From positions 103,080-157,847 of the forward strand of contig NZ_LN811359.1 in NCBI RefSeq assembly GCF_001006805.1: 54,768 bases of DNA, given 5' to 3'. A program made the position numbers and the translations under genes. The notes under the pieces were generated by a model that was not told where the DNA came from, ran no database searches, and worked only from the letters and a program-made list of their open reading frames with translations. Shown here in pieces: positions 8,835 through 17,037 of this stretch. Position 1 is the stretch's first letter. Every line of letters begins with the position of its first letter. This DNA is from Microvirga massiliensis. Lineage in GTDB: Bacteria > Pseudomonadota > Alphaproteobacteria > Rhizobiales > Beijerinckiaceae.

Positions 8835-10130
8835 TTACATTCTGAGGTCGCTGTACAGGTGCGGCAGCCATAACGCGATGCTGGGGAAGGCGATCAGCAG
8901 ACCGATGAGGATGATCATCGCGGCAAGGAGCGGGACCGACCCGCGAATGACATCCATAATAGGGCCGGGACCACGCACCGTCTGGATGACGTAAAGATTG
9001 ATTCCAACCGGTGGCGTGATCATCGCCGCCTCGAGCAGGATCGTGAACACGACGCCGAACCAGATCGGATCATAGCCGGCATGCGTGATGATCGGCAGAA
9101 CGATCGGAGTGGTCGCGACCACCATGGTCAGCGTTTCCATGAAACAGCCGAGGAAAAGATAGAACGCGACGATCAGTATAATGAGCTGCAGGGGCGACAG
9201 CTCCCACATCTGGACAACCGCGGTCACCTTCGTCGTGAAACCGGTGCTCACCAGCACGAAGTTCAGGATGAACGCCGCAATCACGATGAGGCCGATCATC
9301 CCGGTTACGGCCATGGTCCGGATGCAGGCCGTCGCGAGCACGTCCCAGTTGAGCCTGCGCCGGGACGCGGCGAGGATCAGCGATGCGATCAGGCCCAGAG
9401 AGGCCGCCTCGGTCGGTGTGGTGAAGCCGACATAGATTGAGCCGACGACAATCAGAAACAACCCGATTGGAGGAACGAGAAATCGCAGTTCATGGACAGC
9501 ATCCCGCCAGACGAACCGCTCTTTCTTGCCGCTCAGTTCCGGTCGAGCAACGCAAAGGCCGAGAACGACAAGTGAAAAACTGCTTGCGAGAAGAATGCCA
9601 GGGATCAGCGCCGCCAAATAAAGCAGGACGACCGAGCTCTCCGAGACGACCGCATAGACGATCATGGGAATGCTGGGCGGGATCAGGATGCCGAGCGTGC
9701 CACCGGCCGCCAAGGTGCCCAGGAAGAGAGATGGGCTATACTGCTTCTCACGGATGAGCGGCACCGACATCGTGCCAATCGTCGCCGCAGTGGCGACGCT
9801 CGAGCCGGAAGTGGCTGCGAACATGGCGCAAGATGCGATGTTGCTGTGCATCAAGCCGCCGGGAAGCCAGCTCAGCCACTTGCCGAGTGCTCGGTACATA
9901 TCCTGAGATACGCCGGACAGCAGAAGCAACTCGCCCATGAGAATGAACATGGGCACTGCAGTGAGAATGAAATCCGAGCTTGCCGACCAGGCCACCTGCC
10001 CCAACGCGTTGATCAGCGGAAAGGGGCTGAAGAACTCGGATAGCACGTAGGTGATGGTGCCGAGCGAAACGGCCACAGCGATTCCGCCCGACAGAAGGAC
10101 AATCATCAGGAGCAGGACAGTAAGTACCAT
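8835..10130 (-). CDS. TRAP transporter large permease DctM
   Basis: A 431-residue, very hydrophobic large membrane subunit of a tripartite ATP-independent periplasmic transporter, with about 12 predicted membrane segments. Family landmarks are AVPMFILMGELLLLSG near residue 60, AATSGSSVATAATIGTM near residue 105 and GILIPPSIPMIVYAVVS near residue 150; the C-terminal half repeats the pattern with TPIVLPIITHAGYDP. It imports solute using the sodium or proton gradient together with the DctQ and DctP encoded on either side. It starts 12 bases after the DctQ stop with a GAGGGG site. Confidence 0.93.
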   Translation of the reverse strand: MVLTVLLLMIVLLSGGIAVAVSLGTITYVLSEFFSPFPLINALGQVAWSASSDFILTAVPMFILMGELLLLSGVSQDMYRALGKWLSWLPGGLMHSNIASCAMFAATSGSSVATAATIGTMSVPLIREKQYSPSLFLGTLAAGGTLGILIPPSIPMIVYAVVSESSVVLLYLAALIPGILLASSFSLVVLGLCVARPELSGKKERFVWRDAVHELRFLVPPIGLFLIVVGSIYVGFTTPTEAASLGLIASLILAASRRRLNWDVLATACIRTMAVTGMIGLIVIAAFILNFVLVSTGFTTKVTAVVQMWELSPLQLIILIVAFYLFLGCFMETLTMVVATTPIVLPIITHAGYDPIWFGVVFTILLEAAMITPPVGINLYVIQTVRGPGPIMDVIRGSVPLLAAMIILIGLLIAFPSIALWLPHLYSDLRM

Positions 10131-10142
10131 GATGCGCGCCCC

Positions 10143-10718
10143 TCAGATTTCCGTTTGATCGAGATCAATGCCGATCTCGGCGTGGATACGGGCGAACTTC
10201 CGGCGAACAAGGTCCCCCAGCACCCGAACCGTGAGAGCAAGAGCGCAGAAGGCGAACCAAAGAAGCCCGGCTGCCCACACGCCTTGAGGGATGACCAGCG
10301 GCACCGCCAGGCTGGAAGTCGAGCTGGCCCCGATCTCCCAACTGCTTATCGCGGCGATCGTGCCATGGTACGCGAGAGCCAGCGCCAAGAGGAGCATCAG
10401 CAGTAGGTTCACGACATCGAAGACAGTCTGCACCCAGAGTGGGAACATCCGATAGATGGCATCGATCCGGATGTGCTTGCGGTCGAGGAGCGCGTAGCCA
10501 AACGAAAAGGCCATGGCTGCCGCGAAGGCATAGGTCGTCAGCTCGAAACTTCGGAAGGGGACGATGCTGAACAGATTGCGGACGATCACGTCGAGCGAAA
10601 CGAGAGCCGCGCTCCCGAGCATCACCAGCCCGCCCAGCAGCGCGAAAGCTCGCGAGATCCTGAAGACGCCCCCGGGGTTTCCGGTCATTGTCGGCTCGTC
10701 GGGCGTCATGGCGTTCAT
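10143..10718 (-). CDS. TRAP transporter small permease DctQ
   Basis: A 191-residue membrane protein with four hydrophobic segments, the small subunit of the TRAP system. The family motif region reads VIVRNLFSIVPFRSFELTTY followed by FSFGYALLDRKHIRID. The ATG at 10718 overlaps the TGA of the upstream aminotransferase gene (ATGA), so the transporter is translationally coupled to the enzyme. Gene order Q-M-P is a standard TRAP arrangement. Confidence 0.9.
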   Translation of the reverse strand: MNAMTPDEPTMTGNPGGVFRISRAFALLGGLVMLGSAALVSLDVIVRNLFSIVPFRSFELTTYAFAAAMAFSFGYALLDRKHIRIDAIYRMFPLWVQTVFDVVNLLLMLLLALALAYHGTIAAISSWEIGASSTSSLAVPLVIPQGVWAAGLLWFAFCALALTVRVLGDLVRRKFARIHAEIGIDLDQTEI

Positions 10719-11887
10719 CCGATAGCACCTCTGAGCCGCCTCAGGGCCTCCCTGAAGCGAGAATCCTCGACCGTGAAGGCGACCCGAATGAACCCGTCGC
10801 TTTGCGGCCCGAACGTGATGCCGGGAACCGCGGCAACGCTCTGCTCCTGCAGGAGGCGCTTCGCGAAAGCGAGCGATCTCTCGCCCGACGCTCCAATAGC
10901 GATGAAGCCGTAAAACGCACCCTGCGGGACGACCGGGAGAGCACTGCTGTCGTCGAATACCTCGACCAGGATATCGCGTCGGCGCCGGTAGATGTCGCAG
11001 AAGCGACCGATAACGGACTGATCGCCGGCCAGAGCCGCCTCGGCCGCTGCTTGGCTCGGAGCAGATGGACAGGAGGTCACCGGTTCCTGAATTGCGCCGG
11101 CCACGGCGGCGACCGTCGGCGGACAGACGAGATAGCCAAGCCGCCAGCCCGTCATCGCATATGATTTGGAGAACCCTGAAACCACAATGACTCGGTCATC
11201 CGGAGCCACCTCGAGGGCACTGACATGCTCGCCCTCGAAGACGAAGTCCTCGTAGACCTCATCGCTGATGAGATAGAGGCCATGCCGCACCGCAAGGCGG
11301 CCGATCTCCTCCATGATCTTGCGTGGGAAGACGGCGCCAGTCGGGTTTCCTGGCGTGCTGATGACGATGGCTTTGGTTCTTGGCCCGATCAGACGTTCCA
11401 TGGCCGCCGGGTCGGGCAGGAAGCCCTGCCCGGCCGGCTGGGCATAACGGACCGCCCGTGCACCGGAGAGATGCACGATGCTCTCATAATTGGGCCAGCC
11501 AGGATCCGGCAGCAAAACCTCGTCACCCGGATCCACGACGGCGAAGATGGCCGAGAAGAGAGCTCCGATGGCCCCGGTCGTGACAGCGACGCGGTCGGGC
11601 TCCACGCCACGCCCGAACTTGGCACCAACCCGACCCGCGATGGCCGCGCGCAGGCGCTGAGTTCCGGAATTCGGAGTATAGCGGGTCGCGCCCGCCCGCA
11701 CGGCGCGGAAGGCTTCGTCGACGATCCAGTCAGGAGTGCCGAATTCCGGCTCTCCGACTTCAAGATGAAAGACGTCGCTTCTCCCGGCGGCCAACATCAT
11801 GATTTCTCGGATTGCTGATCGCGGCATTGTCGTGGCGCGATCAGCGAGGGGCCGAACTCGCGCGATGTCCAGAACTGTCATCTTCAT
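10715..11887 (-). CDS. Class I/II pyridoxal phosphate-dependent aminotransferase
   Basis: A 390-residue fold-type I aminotransferase that moves an amino group between an amino acid and a 2-oxo acid. Visible are the N-terminal LEVGEPEFGTPDWI, the cofactor-stacking and binding region (PDPGWPNYE), the NPTG motif (ISTPGNPTGAVF, about 178-189), the DEVYEDFVF segment and the Schiff-base lysine in SGFSKSYAMTGWRLGY (about 235-250). The C-terminal Arg for substrate carboxylate binding is in GFIRVAF. It is coupled to the TRAP genes downstream and begins 13 bases after the isomerase-like gene. The substrate is unknown. Confidence 0.92.
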   Translation of the reverse strand: MKMTVLDIARVRPLADRATTMPRSAIREIMMLAAGRSDVFHLEVGEPEFGTPDWIVDEAFRAVRAGATRYTPNSGTQRLRAAIAGRVGAKFGRGVEPDRVAVTTGAIGALFSAIFAVVDPGDEVLLPDPGWPNYESIVHLSGARAVRYAQPAGQGFLPDPAAMERLIGPRTKAIVISTPGNPTGAVFPRKIMEEIGRLAVRHGLYLISDEVYEDFVFEGEHVSALEVAPDDRVIVVSGFSKSYAMTGWRLGYLVCPPTVAAVAGAIQEPVTSCPSAPSQAAAEAALAGDQSVIGRFCDIYRRRRDILVEVFDDSSALPVVPQGAFYGFIAIGASGERSLAFAKRLLQEQSVAAVPGITFGPQSDGFIRVAFTVEDSRFREALRRLRGAIG

Positions 11888-11900
11888 GCTCCCCGATGCG

Positions 11901-12614
11901 TCAGGCTTGGAACAGGCGTCCCAAGCTCTTCAAGCGGGCCGTGTTCTTGCACAACCGCAAGCCATGCCAGAGCAAGGTCTGGTTCGAGGTCAGGACGGGA
12001 AGTCCCGTTTCGTCCTCGAGGGCAGCAATGACCGAGAAAGTGGGCAGGTCGGTTGCCAGAAGGACGATCGCCTCTGCCTTCGCGAGCGACATATCGGCCA
12101 CGAGGGCACGGACGGCGTCAGGCTTCACCTTTGGCACATCCGTCATGGCAAGAATGTTGAGAGTGGCATCGGCCGTGACCGAAAAGCCAGCCTTCTCGAA
12201 GAACGGACGGCAAGTCGCGTGGATGCCGTTCGGATAGGGCGTGCCCAGCGCGAAGGACCTCACACCCAGTTGCTGGAGAGCAGCACGCAGAGCCGTCCAG
12301 CAGGTATAAACCGGGACCCCTGCTTGTGCCGAGATCTCTCGAGCCCGACGGTCGTTCCAGTCGGCGTCCATGATGAAGGTGGTGACCATGTCCGCATAGG
12401 CGATGACGTCAACAACCGTTGCTGTCAGTTCATCCACCGCGCGCTCGACATTGGTCTCCATGAGCTTGACCGCTTGCGCGGTCAGATCGCCCCGCGCCAG
12501 GATTCGGGTCGCGTAGGCTGCCGTATCCTCAGGCATTTGCGACCAGATCTCTGGCTCAAGGGTCGAGTTGTTGGCAGGGACGATGATCCCCAGCCGACCA
12601 TTGCGACCAAACAT
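11901..12614 (-). CDS. Maleate isomerase/arylmalonate decarboxylase family protein lacking both catalytic cysteines (paralogue 2)
   Basis: A 237-residue paralogue of the protein encoded at 4772-5485, of identical length and aligning without gaps (GIIVPANNSTLEPEIW near the start; VTTFIMDADWNDRRAREI in the middle). I chose the ATG at 12614, which gives the same N-terminus as the paralogue and has a GGGAG site; an ATG at 12659 sharing a base with the upstream stop is possible. The two catalytic Cys positions read AYADMV (Asp75) and VLLATDLP (Ala187). Other cysteines (Cys105, Cys135) do not fall at catalytic sites. It probably acts on the same class of compound as its sibling. Confidence 0.8.
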   Translation of the reverse strand: MFGRNGRLGIIVPANNSTLEPEIWSQMPEDTAAYATRILARGDLTAQAVKLMETNVERAVDELTATVVDVIAYADMVTTFIMDADWNDRRAREISAQAGVPVYTCWTALRAALQQLGVRSFALGTPYPNGIHATCRPFFEKAGFSVTADATLNILAMTDVPKVKPDAVRALVADMSLAKAEAIVLLATDLPTFSVIAALEDETGLPVLTSNQTLLWHGLRLCKNTARLKSLGRLFQA

Positions 12615-12658
12615 TCGCTCACTCCCGTCTTCAGCTGCTTCGTTCAATGCCTGCGGCA

Positions 12659-13534
12659 TCACCGATTGGCGTCGAAGGCCGCCTTGGCCTCGGTCGGATT
12701 GCAGAAGCGAGCCCCGTTCTTCGCGACGTGATCCATGAAGCGCCGGAACCGCTCGAGCACGTCCGGACGCCCCATCGAGCTCGAGTGGAAGAGCAGGTGG
12801 ACGAATTGCGGCTGTCCGCTTGCCGCCGCCCGGCCACGGATCGTTGCCCAAACCCGCTTCAGGTCCTCGAGGGTGGATTCGTCCGTATAGAGTTGGTTCA
12901 CGGGCTCTGAGCCGATCCCATCGACGCCGAGCGGAATCTCGAGGACCTTCGAGGTCTCGCCGTTTCTGGGCGCAGCCAAGTGGTTGGCCCGATTCAGGTA
13001 GAAGGCCGAGAATGGTGCGCCTGTCCACACGGCGTCCCATGCCGGCTGGTTGAAGCCTGGAGCTGCGGAGAAATCAATAAGGACGTCCAGGGACTCCAGG
13101 AAGGGCGTGAGATAACTCATATAAGCAAAGTGACCGCCACGGTACGAGGTTGCCTCGATGCCGGCAGCGTTCAGATCAGCGTTCCGATCCAGGATCATCC
13201 GCTTCATGTGATCCTGTTCGGCGTTGCGGGTTCCCTTGCCTGCGATCTCCTCGTGCGTGTGAAGGCAGATCTCGCCACCGGCCGCAATGGCCCGGCGATA
13301 GTGGCTAAGGAATGGCTCCTCGTAAAAGGCGCGACGGCAATAGGTGCCACTGTGTACCGAATAGACGACCTTTCCGTCGGACAAGTTGCGGAATTCGTCG
13401 ACGCAGCGGTCGACCTCCTCGGCACACTGCTCGACTGGTGGCGGTTCAGCCAAGTATCCTTTCTTCGCATCCATCGGTGCGAACTGAACCCAGTTCACAT
13501 CGACGAGCGGAACCAAATACACAAACTCACCCAT
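12659..13534 (-). CDS. Polysaccharide-deacetylase-like (NodB-fold) protein
   Basis: A 291-residue protein with the layout of the glycoside hydrolase/deacetylase (NodB) fold: an N-terminal strand with VPLVDVNW, a metal-type EICLHTHEE near residue 90, YRGGHFAY near residue 145 and a late VHLLFHSSSMGRP. These match the motif order of amide or ester hydrolases of carbohydrate esterase family 4, but the exact Asp and His ligands differ enough that the substrate is open. The ATG at 13534 follows a GGAGGAAACA ribosome site. No signal peptide is seen, so it acts in the cytoplasm and is unlikely to modify the cell wall. A role on a cyclic amide is possible, as in PuuE-type allantoinases of this fold. 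Confidence 0.65.
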   Translation of the reverse strand: MGEFVYLVPLVDVNWVQFAPMDAKKGYLAEPPPVEQCAEEVDRCVDEFRNLSDGKVVYSVHSGTYCRRAFYEEPFLSHYRRAIAAGGEICLHTHEEIAGKGTRNAEQDHMKRMILDRNADLNAAGIEATSYRGGHFAYMSYLTPFLESLDVLIDFSAAPGFNQPAWDAVWTGAPFSAFYLNRANHLAAPRNGETSKVLEIPLGVDGIGSEPVNQLYTDESTLEDLKRVWATIRGRAAASGQPQFVHLLFHSSSMGRPDVLERFRRFMDHVAKNGARFCNPTEAKAAFDANR

Positions 13535-13574
13535 TGTTTCCTCCAAAGGATCTAATTGTCAGATTGCGCCGCGC

Positions 13575-14330
13575 TCACGCGCCGTGGCGGCCGGACAGTT
13601 GTCCACCATCGACCAGAAGTGTCGTGCCAGTGACGAACGACGCCTCATCGGAAGCCAGGAACAACGCTGCCGCGACGACCTCTTCCGCCCGCCCCGGACG
13701 CCCGAGAGGCTGGGTCTTGATGATTGCGGCTCGCGCTTCCGGCGGCACGGTCGAATTCATCGGCGTATCAATGAAGCCGGGACAAACGGCATTCACGCGG
13801 ATCCCGTGGGGTGCGTAGTCGAGCGCAATCTGCTTGGTGAGATTGTGCACTGCACCCTTCGCAGCGCAGTAGGCCGGATAATCGGGCCTTCCATAGAAGC
13901 CAAACGTGCCGCCCGTGTTGACGATAGCACCACGCCCGCGGCTCATCATGTGCGGCAGCACGTACTTGCAGCCCAGAAAGACGCTCTTGAGGTTGGTTGC
14001 CAGCACCAGATCCCAGTCTTCCTCGGAGAGGTCTGTGGCCCGGGCGGGGCGATTAATTCCCGCATGGTTATAAAGGATATCGATCTGCCCGAATCCTTCG
14101 ACGCCAACATGAATCATCTTTTGAACATCGGCCGACTTGGACACATCGACTTCGACCGAGATGGCTGAGCCGCCGTTCTTCTTGATCGCTTCGACGGTGG
14201 CTGCGGCAGACGATGGATTGCGGTCGGCGACCACGATCCGGGCTCCCTCACGGGCAAACGTCTCCGCCGCGGTCCGTCCGATTCCCGACCCCGCTCCGGT
14301 AATGACGGCAACCTTGTCCTTTAGTCTCAC
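13575..14330 (-). CDS. Short-chain dehydrogenase/reductase (classical SDR)
   Basis: A 251-residue classical SDR. It has the TGAGSGIGR cofactor motif at about residues 12-20, the NHAG-type segment (YNHAGINRP), the catalytic Ser region (VNTGGTFGF), YPAYCAAKGA (YxxxK) near residue 153 and the C-terminal GTTLLVDGG. An in-frame ATG exists at 14375, but the GTG at 14330 gives the standard start (V/M)RLKDKVAVITG with a GGGGTG site and leaves room for promoters before the divergent gene at 14408. It would oxidise or reduce a hydroxyl/keto group on a pathway intermediate. It is the first gene of the minus-strand run. Confidence 0.87.
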   Translation of the reverse strand: MRLKDKVAVITGAGSGIGRTAAETFAREGARIVVADRNPSSAAATVEAIKKNGGSAISVEVDVSKSADVQKMIHVGVEGFGQIDILYNHAGINRPARATDLSEEDWDLVLATNLKSVFLGCKYVLPHMMSRGRGAIVNTGGTFGFYGRPDYPAYCAAKGAVHNLTKQIALDYAPHGIRVNAVCPGFIDTPMNSTVPPEARAAIIKTQPLGRPGRAEEVVAAALFLASDEASFVTGTTLLVDGGQLSGRHGA

Positions 14331-14407
14331 AACGGCACCCCGCGCTTGTGTGCTGACACGTATTTTTGTATCCATTTATCCGAGAAGCCGTCAAGGGAGG
14401 TAGGAGC

Positions 14408-15820
14408 ATGATCTCGCAGTTCGCCGGGGCCCAGGGACCGCACCGGCATTTCGATCTCGTCGTTGCTGGTGGCACGGTGATCACAGCCTCTCACAGGGAG
14501 CGCCTCACCATCGGGATTCGTGACGGCCAAGTGACTGCATTGCTGGATCCGAAGGTCGACTGGCAGGCGAATCACGTGATCGACGCCAGAGGCTTGTTCG
14601 TTTTGCCGGGAGCCGTTGACGCGCACGTCCACTTCCGCGAGCCAGGTCTCGTCAGAAAGGAGGGCTTCGTTTCCGGGACGCGAGCGGCGGCAGCCGGCGG
14701 CGTGACCACGGTCATGGTGATGCCCACTGATCAACCCTGGACGTTCACCCCGCAAGATTTCAAGGAAAAGCGCACCCTGCTTTCCGGGCAGGCCCACGTT
14801 GATGTTGCGCTGCAGGCGGCACTCGCAGGCGATTTGAGCAACATCGATTCGGTAGAGGAGCTCGTCGCGGCGGGAGCGATTTCGTTCGAGCTCTTCCTGG
14901 GGGATGTCCCACCTGCCTACGTGATCGGCGACAACGGAAAATTGCTCGAGGCCTTCGCCCGGGTCACAGCCGCCGGCTCCGTGGTCGGCGTCAGCCCAGC
15001 TGACGACGGCGTGATTGGCCTGCGCATGCAGCGCATTTCCAGAGAAGGAGGACGCGATCTCGCAGCCTTCTTCAGGTCCCGTCCTCCAGAGAGCGAGGTG
15101 ATGGGCGTCGCACGTGCCTGCGTGATGGCCGAGGCCACGGGCGCCAGGGTTCATTTGCGCCAGATGAGCACCCGCCCTGCAATCGCGCTCCTGCGCGATT
15201 TCCGCAGGCGGGCAAACGGCCTCTCGGCAGAGGTGACACCGCACAACCTGCTCTTCTCGGACACGAGCGTCGCGGCGCTCGGACCCTATGCTAAGGTTGC
15301 TCCGCCTCTGCGCGAGGAGGACCACCGAATCGCAGCATGGGAAGGTCTTGCCGACGGCACCCTCGACATCGTAGCCACCGATCACGCGCCGCACCTCGAG
15401 AGCGAGAAGGAGGCCGGGCGCGACGACATCTGGAAGGCACCGGGCGGCTTCCCCGGCGTGCAGACGCTCGTTCCTCTAATGCTGAATTCGGCAGCTGCCG
15501 GCGATCTGAGCTATCAGGACGTGGTGCGCTTGGTCAGCGAGAATCCTGCCAGGCTGTTCGGCTTATTTCCCAGAAAGGGCACTATCGCGGTGGGAGCCGA
15601 TGCGGATCTCATCATCGTAGATCCACAGCGAGAATCCATCATCCGCAATGAGGACCAGCACAGCAGGGCCCGCGTGACGCCATTTGCCGGCCGTCGGGTC
15701 CGCGGTGCCGTGACCACGACGCTGCTGCGCGGGTCCGTCATCATGCAGGACGGCGTAGTAGCGGATACGGCCAGCGGTCAATTCGTTGCACCTGACCGGG
15801 GCCAGTCTCAACATTGCTGA
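14408..15820 (+). CDS. Dihydroorotase/hydantoinase-like amidohydrolase with altered metal site
   Basis: A 470-residue amidohydrolase-superfamily protein closest in layout to dihydroorotases, hydantoinases and allantoinases, which open cyclic amides. The ATG at 14408 follows GGAGGTAGGAGC. It keeps the first metal pair HVH (His73, His75), the PGAVDAHVHFREPG block, TPHN near 278 and TDHAPH (Asp325). By eye, the carboxylated Lys is Glu161 (ISFELFLG), the His of the VHAED block is Ser196 (VSPADD) and the second His of HxxH is Gln252 (HLRQ). So it may use one metal, use other ligands or be non-catalytic. The C-terminal beta part (GADADLIIVDP) is typical. It is divergent from the SDR and leads into the ABC genes. 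Confidence 0.8.
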   Translation: MISQFAGAQGPHRHFDLVVAGGTVITASHRERLTIGIRDGQVTALLDPKVDWQANHVIDARGLFVLPGAVDAHVHFREPGLVRKEGFVSGTRAAAAGGVTTVMVMPTDQPWTFTPQDFKEKRTLLSGQAHVDVALQAALAGDLSNIDSVEELVAAGAISFELFLGDVPPAYVIGDNGKLLEAFARVTAAGSVVGVSPADDGVIGLRMQRISREGGRDLAAFFRSRPPESEVMGVARACVMAEATGARVHLRQMSTRPAIALLRDFRRRANGLSAEVTPHNLLFSDTSVAALGPYAKVAPPLREEDHRIAAWEGLADGTLDIVATDHAPHLESEKEAGRDDIWKAPGGFPGVQTLVPLMLNSAAAGDLSYQDVVRLVSENPARLFGLFPRKGTIAVGADADLIIVDPQRESIIRNEDQHSRARVTPFAGRRVRGAVTTTLLRGSVIMQDGVVADTASGQFVAPDRGQSQHC

Positions 15821-15950
15821 CTTACGCTGGTGATGATCCTGCCCCGGCAAGCGCCCTCCCCAACATGAGCGACCTGACCTCAACGGTATTGCGGCCCGAT
15901 CAGGAGCGATCCAGGATGAATCAAACCTGGTCTCAGTGACAGTGGTGATC

Positions 15951-16811
15951 ATGGCTGCCTCCTCCCTTGGCTCGACGGAAGTGCCCCGGACCGAAGCGAT
16001 GACTACGGCGGAGTCTGGATTCGTCGAGCTCGACGATGTTTCACTCCGATATGGCGGCACAGCAGGCGTCCTCGCGCTCGAGAACGTATCGCTGAAGGTT
16101 GCACAGGGAGAGTTCGTCGCCGTAGTCGGGCCGTCTGGCTGCGGAAAGTCAACGCTCATGAAAGTGATGAGCGGCCTCTGGCCTCCGTCCAGAGGCCGAG
16201 CGATCGTGGCTGGCCACGTCGTGACGAGACCCCTCTCGATCGTCGGGATGGCCTTTCAAAACGCAAGCCTGCTCCCCTGGCGTACGACCCTCAACAATGT
16301 CATGCTGCCCCTCGAGATAGTCCAGCCGCATCGCAGCGCGATAAAACGCCGGCGCGAGGAATACGAGAGCAAAGCTCGCGAACTGCTTCACATCGTCGGT
16401 CTTGAGGAATTCGCGAGCCACTTGCCTTGGCAGCTTTCAGGAGGAATGCAGCAGAGAGCCTCTCTCTGTCGCGCGCTCGTCCACGAGCCAGCGCTCTTGA
16501 TGCTCGATGAGCCGTTCGGCGCGCTCGACATGTTTACGCGTGAGGAGCTTTGGAGTGTCTTGCAAGACGTGTGGATGGCACGGCGTCCAACAGTCATCTT
16601 GGTCACCCATGACATTCGCGAAGCCGTGTTCCTGGCCGACAGGGTGTTCGTGATGAGCGCTCGGCCCGGTCGAATCGTTGCCGAGCAGGTCGTTCCATTA
16701 CCACGGCCGCGCACATTAGAGGACACATTCAATCCCGAGTTCACTGCGCTGGTTCATGACCTGCGTGAGCATATCGGTCACGCAAGATCGCAGGGGCGCG
16801 AATTGCCATGA
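15951..16811 (+). CDS. ABC transporter ATP-binding protein (nitrate/sulfonate/taurine type)
   Basis: A 286-residue ATPase of the SsuB/TauB/NrtD group. All nucleotide motifs are intact: Walker A GPSGCGKST, Q-loop FQNASLLPW, signature LSGGMQQR, Walker B LLMLDEPF and the switch His in VTHDIREA. I give the ATG at 15951; an ATG at 15999 is an alternative start because neither has a strong ribosome site. It powers the importer with the binding protein encoded at 17038 and the permease at 19294. It lies about 130 bases after the amidohydrolase gene. Confidence 0.9.
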   Translation: MAASSLGSTEVPRTEAMTTAESGFVELDDVSLRYGGTAGVLALENVSLKVAQGEFVAVVGPSGCGKSTLMKVMSGLWPPSRGRAIVAGHVVTRPLSIVGMAFQNASLLPWRTTLNNVMLPLEIVQPHRSAIKRRREEYESKARELLHIVGLEEFASHLPWQLSGGMQQRASLCRALVHEPALLMLDEPFGALDMFTREELWSVLQDVWMARRPTVILVTHDIREAVFLADRVFVMSARPGRIVAEQVVPLPRPRTLEDTFNPEFTALVHDLREHIGHARSQGRELP

Positions 16812-17037
16812 GATACCCTCTCGGCTCTGCAGATCATCGCCGCAGGCAGGCAATCGTAAGGCAACCCAGCACAAGCGGGATTGCTGGCCACCTACGGCTT
16901 GGGATGCGAGCGCCGCGTCTCTTGCACTTGCCGAAACTCGAATTCCTTATCGATGACGAAGGTGGGAGGGACGTAAGCCCCACTTCCGGAGGCACAGCAG
17001 CATGTATCTAGAGCTACAATTGGGAGGGAGCAGACCA

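Noticed and set aside
14327..15394. A 355-codon minus-strand frame opposite the amidohydrolase
   Set aside because: No recognisable protein; overlaps the coding strand of a clear amidohydrolase.
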